DNA of 64,000 nt from an uncultured Flavobacteriales bacterium (GCA_937974275.1 CALJIF010000055.1:1-64000); one strand, 5' to 3'; counted from the stretch's first letter, positions 9,701 through 18,093 are shown. The notes: generated from the letters alone by a model not told the origin. Numbers and translations are program-made.

Positions 9701-9766
9701 GCTGATGACGGAAGTCCGAACGGAACTCGCGTGACTATTCGTATCGGGAATTGCGTCATCGAGTAG
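6716..9766 (+). CDS. Reggy_prop / Y_Y_Y sensor histidine kinase (LytS-type)
   Basis: 1016 residues, starting at the ATG that overlaps the previous stop. Signal peptide about 1-24 (ends FGQQ). Residues about 25-640 hold repeated G.(L/I)W.GT blades of a two-component-regulator propeller; about 660-750 is a Y_Y_Y domain; one transmembrane helix lies at about 755-778. A short coiled coil leads to a LytS/YehU-type kinase: the phosphoacceptor region NPHFIFNALQ is at about 808, and the ATPase motifs PFVENAIIHG (about 904) and EDNGVGR (about 943) follow. It should sense an extracytoplasmic ligand and autophosphorylate. A LytTR response regulator normally adjoins such kinases, but none is next to it here; the next gene is on the opposite strand. 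Confidence 0.93.
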   Translation: MRFSAYIFIMMTLCNEFVAFGQQYSFRNYSVQDGLAQSQVYAVCEDVRGYLWLGTRGGGISRFDGYNFVNFTEDDGLCSNFIRCIEQHPDGSIWIGTDAGLCVYDGNGFKNVVLSNEAHSINAILFDKKGNELIGTEDSGLFVLKQRKSVRHLVYKNGLQLSDRVNCLMQHQDGSVWIGTEGGPERWDGNESKPIKTGVTNGIKSIRAIVQEASGKVWLATYGWGLYSFGPGDEMFKPLQQDEGLVNNTVHDLCIDRDNALWVATATGVNKITEGNISTFSEREGLCSNVVMRVKEDTWGNIWMATSGGGICKLEGERFIHYNEKSGNMGTWVYSVLHDRTGRTWFATSSGGVTMYDGTYYTNYFEGAGFTSAKVKCIYEDRDGDLWFGTVGEGAYQLHDNSFTHYDKTNGLTGLFVNDFTEDTLGRIWMATAGSHLFVFDKSTKKISRVSQKQGFNASRVLSLTTAPDGAIWAGTQEHGVLIVHYDSAGFNLVGHYNTSNGLPANMVRSINTSPSGEIIAGTGGGGVVLFRDGALHIVNKKLGLQSNNIYLVIADSAGQIWAGSEKGLDRFIWNSDSAKIQVRHYGKGEGLRGVETSQNAACLGRNGQIWFGTIYGSARYQPEHDHLATTAPLLHLTGIRLFFNPIETTPYGQSSIHSNWFAIPDSLVLPFDQNTLRFEFIGIDLLNPEGVRYRWRLVGFDDNWSPASNERFASFSNLQHGEYVFQVQTKNADGVWSDIREYAFVIQPPFWATWTFRIVAGAVVLVVLLLLFYWRLKVSQRDNIRKLQQLQAEKQVIELEQKALLLQMNPHFIFNALQSINGYIAQNDTAEARRYLAKFSKLMRLTLENSRQPFVSIKEEVDLLYHYTALEAIGMRHRFTTNIEVDEHIREDATYIPGMLIQPFVENAIIHGLKHKLNGTGLLTIRFNLDHERTFPVIVVTVEDNGVGRAQAAKYSEGIRKEHRSAAVEITSERLQRMNEAGKANSTLTITDLFADDGSPNGTRVTIRIGNCVIE

Positions 9767-9792
9767 TTATTTCTAACGCAATACAATGCTAT

Positions 9793-10728
9793 TTAGAAAT
9801 AAACGTATTCGTACCGCTCCACAAAAATCCCTCGTGTAGGTGAACGGAAAGCATGTACGAGAGCATCTCCATTTTCATTATACGCTCGCTGATGATCACT
9901 GATAATCTTATCACCTTGCATTTGAATTTGACGCGTTACACGGCCCGATTCGTCATGTTCGTATGTCACCGTAAAATTATCGCCGGCAACAACAGACTCG
10001 GATTTCTCTTCTATTTCGTTACCGTGCTCATCGAACTTAATCTTGAAAACTTCCAACACTTTTCCTTTTCGATCATACGATACAAATCCCACGTTATCCT
10101 GACGTTTACGAGGATCGAAAAACTCCGTTCGTTTAAAATGTCCCCCGATAAAATCTTCTGCAATCAGCTCTTTTGCTTTAACAATGTCGTCCCGTAGTTC
10201 CCATTGTGTGCGTGTTTCCTGAGTCAATGTATTTTCTTCATCATACACTCGATGAACAATAATCTGATCTGACCATTCCGGATGATATTCGAACGTTTCT
10301 CTTCTCTCCAATTCCTTGTCGTCATCTTCAGTTCGTTTTTCAATGATCATTCCTTGGTCATTGTATGAATACAAAACATGCACCGGATAACCTTCTTCGA
10401 AGCTTCGGCTTTCTTTCACCAACTTTCCGCTATCATTGTATTCGAAAGTGGTCGATTCCGCAAAATTGCCGCTATCAAATAAGGTAGACTTAGTTAGTCG
10501 ATTATTACCGTCGTATTCATTGATCGTTTTTTGAATTTCCTCGCCGTCTTCATCAAATTCAATCTCTTCCAGCAAATCACCATTAGCATTATACGTACGT
10601 TTCCAACGCATGTGAAACAGTTCGTTTGAAGCCGGCTCATCGCCGTATACATCATCCCAGGAACCATTCGTTAAGCGATAGATTATCGAAGATTGTGCTT
10701 GCTTTTTATTCGACTCAGACATACTCAT
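9793..10728 (-). CDS. YD-repeat-like repetitive protein, cytoplasmic
   Basis: 311 residues, acidic, with no signal peptide or membrane segment. It is made of about nine imperfect repeats of roughly 25-30 residues with a Y(N/D)..G.(L/V)..E core (YNANGDLLEE, YNDSGKLVKE, YNDQGMIIEK, YDRKGKVLEV, HDESGRVTRQ). This resembles YD/RHS-type or MORN-like beta repeats but is far too short for an RHS toxin and has no toxin domain. The start could be Met1 or Met3. A TAACTTTG box lies 38 nt upstream. Function unknown; such repeats often bind proteins or sugars. Confidence 0.75.
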   Translation of the reverse strand: MSMSESNKKQAQSSIIYRLTNGSWDDVYGDEPASNELFHMRWKRTYNANGDLLEEIEFDEDGEEIQKTINEYDGNNRLTKSTLFDSGNFAESTTFEYNDSGKLVKESRSFEEGYPVHVLYSYNDQGMIIEKRTEDDDKELERRETFEYHPEWSDQIIVHRVYDEENTLTQETRTQWELRDDIVKAKELIAEDFIGGHFKRTEFFDPRKRQDNVGFVSYDRKGKVLEVFKIKFDEHGNEIEEKSESVVAGDNFTVTYEHDESGRVTRQIQMQGDKIISDHQRAYNENGDALVHAFRSPTRGIFVERYEYVYF

Positions 10729-10765
10729 TTTTTTTGCGAAGTTATCATCAAAAAGAACTCGGTCG

Positions 10766-10773
10766 CAAAGTTA
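10766..10773 (-). promoter_or_regulatory. -7 box TAACTTTG for the YD-repeat gene
   Basis: Exact TAnnTTTG on the minus strand, 37 nt before the ATG at 10728. No clear -33 element seen. Confidence 0.5.
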
Positions 10774-10785
10774 TATTTCGGCAAT

Positions 10786-10820
10786 AAAAAAAACGGCTGC
10801 ATGATTTTTCATACAGCCGT
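10786..10820 (-). terminator. Terminator after the lipoprotein gene 10841-11869
   Basis: On the minus strand, an ACGGCTGTATGA/TCATGCAGCCGT stem with an A-rich loop is followed by eight T. It separates this gene from the YD-repeat gene downstream. Confidence 0.85.
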
Positions 10821-10840
10821 CGTTCAACCAACTCCAAGTC

Positions 10841-11869
10841 TTAAAACACTACATCTGCGTACGGAATAAAATACGCTCCGCCCAACGGCAAATTAGTGAG
10901 ATGAAATGTATATGTAGATGCTGCAACAGGCAAACGCCCGCTCTGATTATTAAATGCAAACGGTGTAATCACAAAATTGTTCTGGGAATTTACAGGCAAC
11001 ACCTGTTGTCCCGTATATACCGCAGCGCTCGACAATTTGTATCCTGAAACCATAGCATATGTTACGGTTGCTGTTGTACCTACATAGTTGACATCAACTT
11101 TACCAACAGGAATTGCATTAGTAGCTGCGCAATTAGTTGGATTCATCATTAATGTCCACGTGTAAGCACCCGGCAAACACATACCGTTGGTCCAGCCGTT
11201 ATTAAACTGCGGAGCCGCAACATAATTAACATTCAATGCAGAAAAACAAGTAGAGTTTTTACCGAATGCGAAAACCGGAGTCCCCACTACTTCATCACAA
11301 GAAATTTCGAAATCAAAATACATACCCCAATTGCCTTGTGGTACGAAACGCGTTCCTTGTCCCCAAGCGGTTTGCGTATTGTTACCATTGCGCACTACGG
11401 CATGTGCAGCAACGTAATAATTAGCTGTTCCGATAGCACAATCAAAACCTAATTGGCTGAAAGGAATAGTCACCGTGTACGTGTTTGCATTGATGTTTGA
11501 AGCACTATAGGGAAACTGTCCCGGAATTGGATTTCCCGAATTCGTTTTAGGACAGTTGTTTAACGATGTACCTACCCATAAATGAATCTCGCGAATAGTC
11601 CAACCACCTGCTGTATTGTATACAATAGCGATTGCATCATTACTTCCATCATTGTTCTGATCAATTTCATTAATACACACAGAACCTGCATTAATGTGCT
11701 GCCCGGCAGTAAGTTGAACACATCCGCCACCCGAATTGGCCACATCGATCCGTTGCGTGTTTGCCTGATCAGCGGCGGCAACGTGGTCCAATTCTGTTTT
11801 CGAACAGCTTGTAAGCCCTAAAATTGCGGCAGTACAAGCGATGGCGGTCAACTTAAAATTCATTGTCAT
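10841..11869 (-). CDS. Secreted lipoprotein with an 'AGQ.....GSV' surface domain
   Basis: 342 residues. The lipobox LTSC follows a hydrophobic stretch, giving lipid-modified Cys22 (20 if Met3 is the start). Residues about 50-180 contain TAGQHINAGSV, GWTIREIHLWVG, PGQFPYS and AAHAVV; this series matches a domain found in many secreted bacterial proteins that I recognise but cannot name with certainty. The remaining part is Gly/Asn/Thr-rich beta structure with several paired cysteines. Likely anchored in the outer membrane and surface exposed. A TACTTTTG box sits 37 nt upstream and a terminator follows, so it is monocistronic. Confidence 0.8.
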   Translation of the reverse strand: MTMNFKLTAIACTAAILGLTSCSKTELDHVAAADQANTQRIDVANSGGGCVQLTAGQHINAGSVCINEIDQNNDGSNDAIAIVYNTAGGWTIREIHLWVGTSLNNCPKTNSGNPIPGQFPYSASNINANTYTVTIPFSQLGFDCAIGTANYYVAAHAVVRNGNNTQTAWGQGTRFVPQGNWGMYFDFEISCDEVVGTPVFAFGKNSTCFSALNVNYVAAPQFNNGWTNGMCLPGAYTWTLMMNPTNCAATNAIPVGKVDVNYVGTTATVTYAMVSGYKLSSAAVYTGQQVLPVNSQNNFVITPFAFNNQSGRLPVAASTYTFHLTNLPLGGAYFIPYADVVF

Positions 11870-11906
11870 TGGTATTTATTTCGGGGTTAAAATGTCATTT
11901 CGGGCG

Positions 11907-11914
11907 CAAAAGTA
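11907..11914 (-). promoter_or_regulatory. -7 box TACTTTTG for the lipoprotein gene
   Basis: Exact TAnnTTTG on the minus strand, 37 nt before the ATG at 11869, the same distance as the box of the gene downstream (10766). Confidence 0.5.
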
Positions 11915-11940
11915 GTGATTTAGTCGAATTAAAAAACTCC

Positions 11941-11969
11941 TTCGTCGATATTTTTTATTATTTCGTCGA
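11941..11969. repeat. Direct repeat TTCGTCGA, 21 bp apart
   Basis: TTCGTCGA occurs at 11941-11948 and 11962-11969, exactly two helical turns apart, in the intergenic region between divergent genes. It may be a tandem binding site; no regulator is identified. Confidence 0.3.
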
Positions 11970-12084
11970 ACATAATACCCGATTCATGGGTAGTTTTAGG
12001 CTCGAGTACTGATCCGACCGTTAGTCACATTTTTAACTGAAACACTTAGACTTGTTTTACATTTACCTCCATAACTCAACACTC

Positions 12085-14208
12085 ATGAAATTTCCATCTC
12101 TAATTTCAGCCGTTGCTGCTGTCGTTCTGTTTACTCAGTGCTCCCAAGAGGAGACGAAAAATGAACAAACTACTTCCATCCGTTATCCGATTACCCGAAA
12201 AGTTGATACCGTTGACACTTATTTCGGAGTTAAGGTTTCGGATCCTTATCGCTGGTTGGAAGACGACAATTCCGATTCGACCAAAAAATGGGTAGATGCA
12301 CAAAATGCAGTAACGTTTGATTACCTGAATACGATTCCTTTTCGTAACAAGATTAAAGATCGTCTCAAACAAATCTGGAATTTTGAGAAGCAAAGCGCGC
12401 CGTATTTAAAAGGTAAACGTTACTTCTTCAGTAAAAACGACGGCATGCAAAATCAGTCGGTATTGTACTACAAAGAAGGAGTTAATGCAGAACCCAAGTT
12501 GTTAATGGACCCCAATCAACTTTCAAAAGATGGAACAGTTTCTTTGAGCGGATGGGAAATTTCACCGGATGGCAAGTATATGGCGTATGGCATTAGCAAT
12601 GGCGGATCTGACTGGGTAGAATGGTTTGTGCGCGATATTGAAAGCGGCAAAGATTTGACGGACCATATTGAATGGAATAAATTTTCGGGAGTTGCTTGGG
12701 ACAATAACGGATTCTACTACGGACGATATGAAAAACCGAGTGGCAGTGCATTATCAGATGCTAATCAGAATCAGAAGTTGTACTATCACAAATTGGGCAC
12801 AACTCAAGATCAGGACGTGTTGATTCATGCAGATGATAAAAATCCATTACGCAGTTTTTCACCTCAAATCAGCGACGATAAAAAATGGCTGATTGTATAC
12901 ACATCTGAGTCCACAAGTGGAAATGGCTTGATGTTTCGACCGTTGAGCAGCACTGCACCGTTTACCGTTGTAATCAGCGAACACAAAGATGATTATGGTG
13001 TGTTGGATATTATCGAAGACAAAATGATCATTCGTACCAATAACGAAGCTCCGAATTTCAAATTGGTTGAAGTAGATGTAAAGAACATTGCGAAAACAAA
13101 TTGGAAAACCGTCATTCCGGAAAGTAAGAATATGATGAGTGGTATTACGATGGCAGGAAATGCTTACATCGTACATTATCTGGTTGATGTGAAATCGCAA
13201 TTAATGATGTACGACAAAACCGGCAAGGAACTCGGCAGCTTACCAACTCCTGAAATGTGCTCGGTAAGCGAATTGAGTGCGGACAGAAAAGACAGTTTGG
13301 TGTTTATAGGACTTTCAACGTTTACAGCACCGCCATCCATTGTGAAATATAACATGGGAACTAAACAAACTTCTCCTTACTTCACTCCGACAATTGATTT
13401 CAAATCGGATGAGTACGAAACGAAGCAAGTGTTTTATCCGAGCAAAGACGGCACAAAAATTCCGATGTTTATTACGCATAAAAAAGGAATCAAACTTGAC
13501 GGCAATAATCCGACATTCATCTTCGGTTACGGAGGGTTCTCTTCCCACTATGCGCCCGAATTCCGACTTGATCGTGCGGTGTTTCTGGAAGCCGGAGGAA
13601 TATATTGTGTAGCGAATATTCGCGGTGGTGATGAATACGGCGAAGCATGGCATCAGCAAGGAATTAAGTGCAACAAACAAAATGTTTTTGATGATTTCAT
13701 TGCTGCAGGAGAATACTTGATTAAAGAAAAATATACCAGCAGTGAGAAATTGGCGGTTCAAGGGCGATCCAACGGAGGATTACTGATTGGTGCCGTTATG
13801 ACTCAACGTCCGGATTTATTCAAAGTGTGTATTCCGATGGTTGGTGTGCTGGATATGTTGCGTTATCATCAGTTTACTATTGGAAGATATTGGTCGTCTG
13901 ATTACGGTTTGAGCGAAAATGAAGATGAATTCAAGTGCCTGTATAAATATTCTCCTTTACACAATGTGAAGAAAGCAGCTTACCCGGCTACATTGATTAC
14001 AACAGGAGATCATGATGATCGTGTAGTACCTGCACACTCGTTTAAGTTCGCTGCAACATTGCAGGAAAATCACACCGGAACAAATCCTGTTTTGATTCGC
14101 ATTGACAAAAATGCCGGTCACGGTGCCGGCAAACCAACAGACAAGCAGATTGAAGAATTCGCTGACATTTGGGCGTTCACGTTTTATAATTTAGGAATGA
14201 CTTATTAG
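12085..14208 (+). CDS. Prolyl oligopeptidase, S9A family
   Basis: 707 residues from the ATG at 12085; earlier TTG at 12052 is unlikely. The length matches bacterial prolyl endopeptidases (about 700). An N-terminal hydrophobic segment ends in FTQC, an atypical lipobox at Cys19, so it is either a periplasmic lipoprotein or a secreted enzyme. A seven-bladed propeller precedes the alpha/beta hydrolase domain. Catalytic triad: Ser562 in GRSNGG, Asp in GDHDDRV, His in AGHGAGK. The motif YGGF and the RGGDEYGE segment are typical. It cleaves short peptides after proline in the periplasm. The upstream TAGACTTG (12047-12054) is a near match to the -7 box. Confidence 0.95.
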   Translation: MKFPSLISAVAAVVLFTQCSQEETKNEQTTSIRYPITRKVDTVDTYFGVKVSDPYRWLEDDNSDSTKKWVDAQNAVTFDYLNTIPFRNKIKDRLKQIWNFEKQSAPYLKGKRYFFSKNDGMQNQSVLYYKEGVNAEPKLLMDPNQLSKDGTVSLSGWEISPDGKYMAYGISNGGSDWVEWFVRDIESGKDLTDHIEWNKFSGVAWDNNGFYYGRYEKPSGSALSDANQNQKLYYHKLGTTQDQDVLIHADDKNPLRSFSPQISDDKKWLIVYTSESTSGNGLMFRPLSSTAPFTVVISEHKDDYGVLDIIEDKMIIRTNNEAPNFKLVEVDVKNIAKTNWKTVIPESKNMMSGITMAGNAYIVHYLVDVKSQLMMYDKTGKELGSLPTPEMCSVSELSADRKDSLVFIGLSTFTAPPSIVKYNMGTKQTSPYFTPTIDFKSDEYETKQVFYPSKDGTKIPMFITHKKGIKLDGNNPTFIFGYGGFSSHYAPEFRLDRAVFLEAGGIYCVANIRGGDEYGEAWHQQGIKCNKQNVFDDFIAAGEYLIKEKYTSSEKLAVQGRSNGGLLIGAVMTQRPDLFKVCIPMVGVLDMLRYHQFTIGRYWSSDYGLSENEDEFKCLYKYSPLHNVKKAAYPATLITTGDHDDRVVPAHSFKFAATLQENHTGTNPVLIRIDKNAGHGAGKPTDKQIEEFADIWAFTFYNLGMTY

Positions 14209-14221
14209 AGTTAGATATTGC

Positions 14222-14268
14222 TACGACAACATATCGTGTGGATAACGTTACGATATCACAACGTCGTA
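14222..14268. other. Two-step inverted repeat in intergenic DNA
   Basis: TACGAC (14222-14227) pairs with GTCGTA (14263-14268). Inside it ATATCGT (14231-14237) pairs with ACGATAT (14250-14256), with a 12-nt loop. There is no T tail, so it is not a classical terminator. It lies just after the prolyl oligopeptidase stop in the region 14209-14416, which otherwise holds nothing I can support. Confidence 0.4.
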
Positions 14269-14416
14269 CGATGCCAATCTCACTTACATTCTAAACGCGG
14301 CAACAGTTTTGATGCCTCTTTGTGTCTGAAATTAACCGTTGTAATTGCTCGAAATAATGAGAAGCTAGGAAATAAATCCTACGCAAAGATGACTATCCGG
14401 GAGTAATAGACACTTA

Positions 14417-15868
14417 CTACTTCTTCTTACGCGATGCGATAACCAGTTTTGCCTGATTTATTTCGAACGTGCGTAGGACTTCAAAATTTACGGTATCACG
14501 AAGTAGCAATTCCAGTTCTTCCCCGGTTTCAAAGCTACTGAGCGCCACGTATTCAGCCAAAGTTCTATCACCGGTTACATTTGCTCGTGGCCGGGCTTCA
14601 TTCAAGTAGCCCTGCCGTTTATCGGTCAACGCATTTTTCATAAGAAACGGCGCATACAAGGATTGGGTACTGTGCTCGGGCAACGTAAGCCATCCTGTAG
14701 CCTGCTGCAAGACAGCAACAGCGTCGGCATAACCACGTTCACTATCGTCTTTGCCGGGATGGGAAATAAGATTAAACAAAGACGGAAATGGAAGTACAAT
14801 AAAACTCAATATCAGAAGCAATCTATTTGCAAGTAATTGTGTCGTTAGAAATGCGGTGGTCATGCACAACAATACAACCAGCACCAAAACATATCGTCCC
14901 GAGTAAAAATTAACGACACAAAGAAAAAGAAATACAAGTGTAAATATTCCGAATATAACCGATAGTCTTTTTTGCTCTGTTAGCATCAAAAACTGCCGTC
15001 TGTATGCGAACACAGCGGCAATAATTAGTAGAGCGCTAAGTATATTTCTCCCTTGATAAACGAAGATAAAATTAAAATAATGCAGAAACTGATGAGCTAT
15101 AAACTGCATATCAAGGTTCATCAGTTCGAGATGATAAGGAAAAAACATCCAACCCCGCACAGCTTTCTGCCACAGAAGAAAAACAGCAAGTACAAATAAC
15201 GGAATGTTAATTCTAATCAGTGTTAGCAGTTGTTGTTGCGCATTGTTACGTTGCTTCACAAACACCAACAAGCTGTGTATGGTTAAAGCGGCAAACAAAG
15301 CCACCGCAGTTTCTTTCGTGAGCACAGCTCCCGAAGCAAAAAAAACATAACGCCACCATTTTTGTTGAGCATAGGCATCGAGCGAAAGCAGCAGCAATAG
15401 TGAAAGCAATACTTCAGGCAGTACCAGCACAGCCTGTGTAAAAAATAAAGGCTGCACGCAAAGCAATATTACACCTAACAATCCGGCAACTTCGTTAAAC
15501 CTTCGGCTGAGGATAGTATAAATGGATAAAAGCAGAAGTAAGGAAATACAAAGCGCGTAGGAATGCAACGATAATATCGAAGTGCCGAGTAGTGATGCCC
15601 ATAAACCGCCAAGAAAATGAAACAACAGCGGATGCCCTCGCGTAAGTTCCGCCGGAATAGCATCAGGTGCAAGCGAAGGCCCTGCCGCCGCCATTTCCTG
15701 AATTGCAGGCGCATACACCCAGGCTTCGTCCCAGTAATACGGCAATTGCATGTAAGGCAACTTGGCCAGGACAAACCCGACACAACAAATTATAAATAGG
15801 AAATGGGCAACCGGTGGTTTCAACAAAAACCGCCCCGTAGAAGAAATGCTTAATACCGGTTCCTGCAT
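14417..15868 (-). CDS. GT-C family membrane glycosyltransferase (PMT/ArnT-like)
   Basis: 483 residues with about 11 hydrophobic segments. After the first helix comes PYYWDEAWVYAPA, the acidic first-loop motif expected in GT-C enzymes (Asp-Glu binds the lipid-phosphate sugar or metal), followed by TRGHPLLFHFLGG, which resembles the second conserved loop of RgtA/PMT-like enzymes. A soluble C-terminal tail of about 110 residues ends in KKK. It probably transfers a sugar from polyprenyl phosphate on the periplasmic side of the inner membrane; acceptor unknown. It is a single gene, convergent with prolyl oligopeptidase. The start at 15868 is the only good in-frame ATG. Confidence 0.82.
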   Translation of the reverse strand: MQEPVLSISSTGRFLLKPPVAHFLFIICCVGFVLAKLPYMQLPYYWDEAWVYAPAIQEMAAAGPSLAPDAIPAELTRGHPLLFHFLGGLWASLLGTSILSLHSYALCISLLLLLSIYTILSRRFNEVAGLLGVILLCVQPLFFTQAVLVLPEVLLSLLLLLSLDAYAQQKWWRYVFFASGAVLTKETAVALFAALTIHSLLVFVKQRNNAQQQLLTLIRINIPLFVLAVFLLWQKAVRGWMFFPYHLELMNLDMQFIAHQFLHYFNFIFVYQGRNILSALLIIAAVFAYRRQFLMLTEQKRLSVIFGIFTLVFLFLCVVNFYSGRYVLVLVVLLCMTTAFLTTQLLANRLLLILSFIVLPFPSLFNLISHPGKDDSERGYADAVAVLQQATGWLTLPEHSTQSLYAPFLMKNALTDKRQGYLNEARPRANVTGDRTLAEYVALSSFETGEELELLLRDTVNFEVLRTFEINQAKLVIASRKKK

Positions 15869-15998
15869 TAATAAACGGCTTTATGCCCGGCAAACGGATT
15901 GTAACTTTTCTTGAGGCCACCGGTATTGTAAAAACCATGCCCCGGGTAAATTGAGAAATTTCCCGGCCGGGTTAATTGCATTTCTTTTATTGCTTGCA

Positions 15999-17633
15999 TT
16001 AGTTGTGCGATATCACCAGCTTTACTCGTTGTATATTATTTTCAGAAAGGAGCTCAACAATACACACGCCGTTATTAAATTTAGAAATATCTATTTCCAA
16101 AACAGCATCTGTCTTTAGGCTTGTAAATAGTAACGCACCATTAATCGCATATACATTCACCACGCCCGACTGATCTCCGCCAATAGTAACGCTACTATTA
16201 GCCGGATTAGGATAAACAGACAAACTTGAGATTAATTGTTGATCCTGATTAATACTTAACACTTCACTGCACGATTGTTGAATATCTGCCGGTGACAAAT
16301 ATCCTGAACGCTGTATATCTTGACGAAACATTAACCATTCAGGACATTGCCCACTGCCTGCCTCAATTAAAAATGCCTTACCGGTGTTCAGAGAATCGGG
16401 CGCATATGTTCCGTAACCCGCAGCAATGAAAACGTCCATTGTTCCGTTTTGATCAAAATCAGCGAGTAACGGAGCATTATCGGTAACGTAATATGGCAAT
16501 CCAGCAGGAAACTGATTTTGTAAATTCAATTGCCATATCAAACCTGTGTATGGTTCAACAGCAATAACATCTCCCATGTAATATCCAGCTACCAAATCTA
16601 ACGTACCATTACCATTAATATCCCCGATAGCACATCCGCGGAAAGAAGAAAACGTTGTTGCGTAAGACCATTCCGTTGCGCCGGTTGCGCCGTTTAAGAC
16701 CCAAATGCGTTCATCTAATGTCACCCAATCGTTGTTACATACTACTACCTCAAGATCTCCGTCTCCGCTCAAATCAGCGATAGAAATTCCGGACATGCAA
16801 CTCTTGAGAATAGTTCGCGTCCATAAGATACTACCATCCTGCACGTTGAATGCGCGAACCAGGCCATTGTTAGAACCAATTACGTATTCCATATCACCAT
16901 TACCGTCAATATCCGCCACTGCTCCACCGTGATAAGCATTATATGTTGCGGAAGTGTCATATGTAACATCAGTCCACAATGTATCTTCGGTTACATAGTC
17001 GAATGCATACACGAATAAACCATTGATATTCCAATGATTCGCCATGATAATATCTAAGCGTCCGTCATTATTACAATCAACCAGTGTCGGTTCGGTTTGA
17101 ACGGCATAACCGTTAGGATCAACCTGAATAATTTTATCGGTAGTTCCGTTTTCAGCATTTACAATTCGGAGTTGACCATTAAAATTTCCGAACAAAATCT
17201 CCAATGTGCCATCATTGTCCATATCATGCGCTGTCGGAGGAGAATCTCCGCCTCCTGATGGAACACTCCACTTTAATTGTCCGGTGTAACCATTCACACA
17301 AAACAAGGTCGGATTGCATGAACCGTTTGCTATTACATCTAAAGTATCATCATTATCCACATCAACGATTAGTGGTGCCACATCACCACAACCACCAATA
17401 TCATACACCCAACGGGGTGTTCCCGATTCGGCGTTGAGGCAATGTAATTTACCGTCGTTAGTATAGGTAGTAAATACGATTTCATATTTCCCGTCCTTGT
17501 CCAAGTCGGCAGCAGCAGCAGAACCGAATACAGGGGCACCGGTATAATAGCTCCATTTAATATTAGGAATCTGTGCGATTAAACTCGTCGCAAACAGCAC
17601 CTGCACGACGAATAGAGTAGTTTTTATTTTCAC
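15999..17633 (-). CDS. Secreted FG-GAP/PQQ-like repeat protein with T9SS sorting domain
   Basis: 544 residues. Signal peptide about 1-20 (ends LIAQ). The body is a beta propeller of repeated D.D.DG..(E/D)(I/L/V) calcium-loop blades (AADLDKDGKYEIV, VDVDNDDTLDVI, HDMDNDGTLEIL, CNNDGRLDIIM, DIDGNGDMEYVI), as in FG-GAP/VCBS proteins. The last 80 residues are a type A T9SS sorting domain: VYPNPANSSVTI, VNVYAINGALLF and a VKLVI end. It should be exported by the Sec system, then moved to the surface by T9SS. It follows the small gene at 17644 with a 10-nt gap, so the two are co-transcribed. Ligand unknown. Confidence 0.92.
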   Translation of the reverse strand: MKIKTTLFVVQVLFATSLIAQIPNIKWSYYTGAPVFGSAAAADLDKDGKYEIVFTTYTNDGKLHCLNAESGTPRWVYDIGGCGDVAPLIVDVDNDDTLDVIANGSCNPTLFCVNGYTGQLKWSVPSGGGDSPPTAHDMDNDGTLEILFGNFNGQLRIVNAENGTTDKIIQVDPNGYAVQTEPTLVDCNNDGRLDIIMANHWNINGLFVYAFDYVTEDTLWTDVTYDTSATYNAYHGGAVADIDGNGDMEYVIGSNNGLVRAFNVQDGSILWTRTILKSCMSGISIADLSGDGDLEVVVCNNDWVTLDERIWVLNGATGATEWSYATTFSSFRGCAIGDINGNGTLDLVAGYYMGDVIAVEPYTGLIWQLNLQNQFPAGLPYYVTDNAPLLADFDQNGTMDVFIAAGYGTYAPDSLNTGKAFLIEAGSGQCPEWLMFRQDIQRSGYLSPADIQQSCSEVLSINQDQQLISSLSVYPNPANSSVTIGGDQSGVVNVYAINGALLFTSLKTDAVLEIDISKFNNGVCIVELLSENNIQRVKLVISHN

Positions 17634-17643
17634 GATAAGGGGC

Positions 17644-18093
17644 TTATACAGTTTGTTCTTTTAACCAGGTAATCGCTTTATCAAACGAATTAAACACCTT
17701 GTATGGAAATTTTGGTTTGGTAAACTTGATATAAAAATCCGCGATGAGTTTATAGGCAATGTTGTTAACCACAACTGCTGTTGCTCGCATCGGAGAAATA
17801 TCTTCAAGAGTGTAGGCATTCTCCCTAGCCTCTTTTGTTATACTGCAATAATCACCTGCCTCTATGATAAAACGAGAAGGTTTACCGGACGTCAACTCAA
17901 CGAAAGCAAAATGAGCATCCATTTGCGTAGGCACATCAATCTCCGTGTAGTCTTTGTAAAATACATGAATAACACCATCATCGCGGCGTGACACCAGAAG
18001 CTTTCCGGTATCCACATGGTCAATTATTTTATGTCGTTCGCTAAGACGTGTTTCATGAGGCGGACCTTGCAGGATTACAATAGGGGAAGTCAT
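17644..18093 (-). CDS. Small conserved protein, SpoIIAA/STAS-like (DUF7793 type, tentative)
   Basis: 149 residues from the ATG at 18093; a TTG at 18108 is less likely. No signal peptide. The C-terminal half (GKPSRFIIEAGDY, ATAVVVNNIAYKLIADFYIKF, PYKVFNSFDKAITWLK) matches a small-domain pattern I know from many Bacteroidota proteins annotated as SpoIIAA-like or DUF7793. The fold is probably a STAS-like alpha/beta domain that may bind a partner or nucleotide. It is the first gene of a unit with the T9SS FG-GAP protein. A near -7 box (TATATTTC, 18104-18097 on the minus strand) sits 3 nt before the ATG. Cytoplasmic. Confidence 0.7.
   Translation of the reverse strand: MTSPIVILQGPPHETRLSERHKIIDHVDTGKLLVSRRDDGVIHVFYKDYTEIDVPTQMDAHFAFVELTSGKPSRFIIEAGDYCSITKEARENAYTLEDISPMRATAVVVNNIAYKLIADFYIKFTKPKFPYKVFNSFDKAITWLKEQTV

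Noticed and set aside
9793..10728. RHS toxin
   Set aside because: Only 311 residues, no secretion signal, no RHS core and no toxin domain.
14218..14406. Plus-strand open frame of 62 codons between convergent genes
   Set aside because: Poor codon use, no homology I recognise, and it covers the structured inverted repeat. Better treated as intergenic.
15962..15971. Perfect palindrome CCCGGCCGGG
   Set aside because: Ten GC-only bases with no neighbouring pattern; too short to support a regulatory call.
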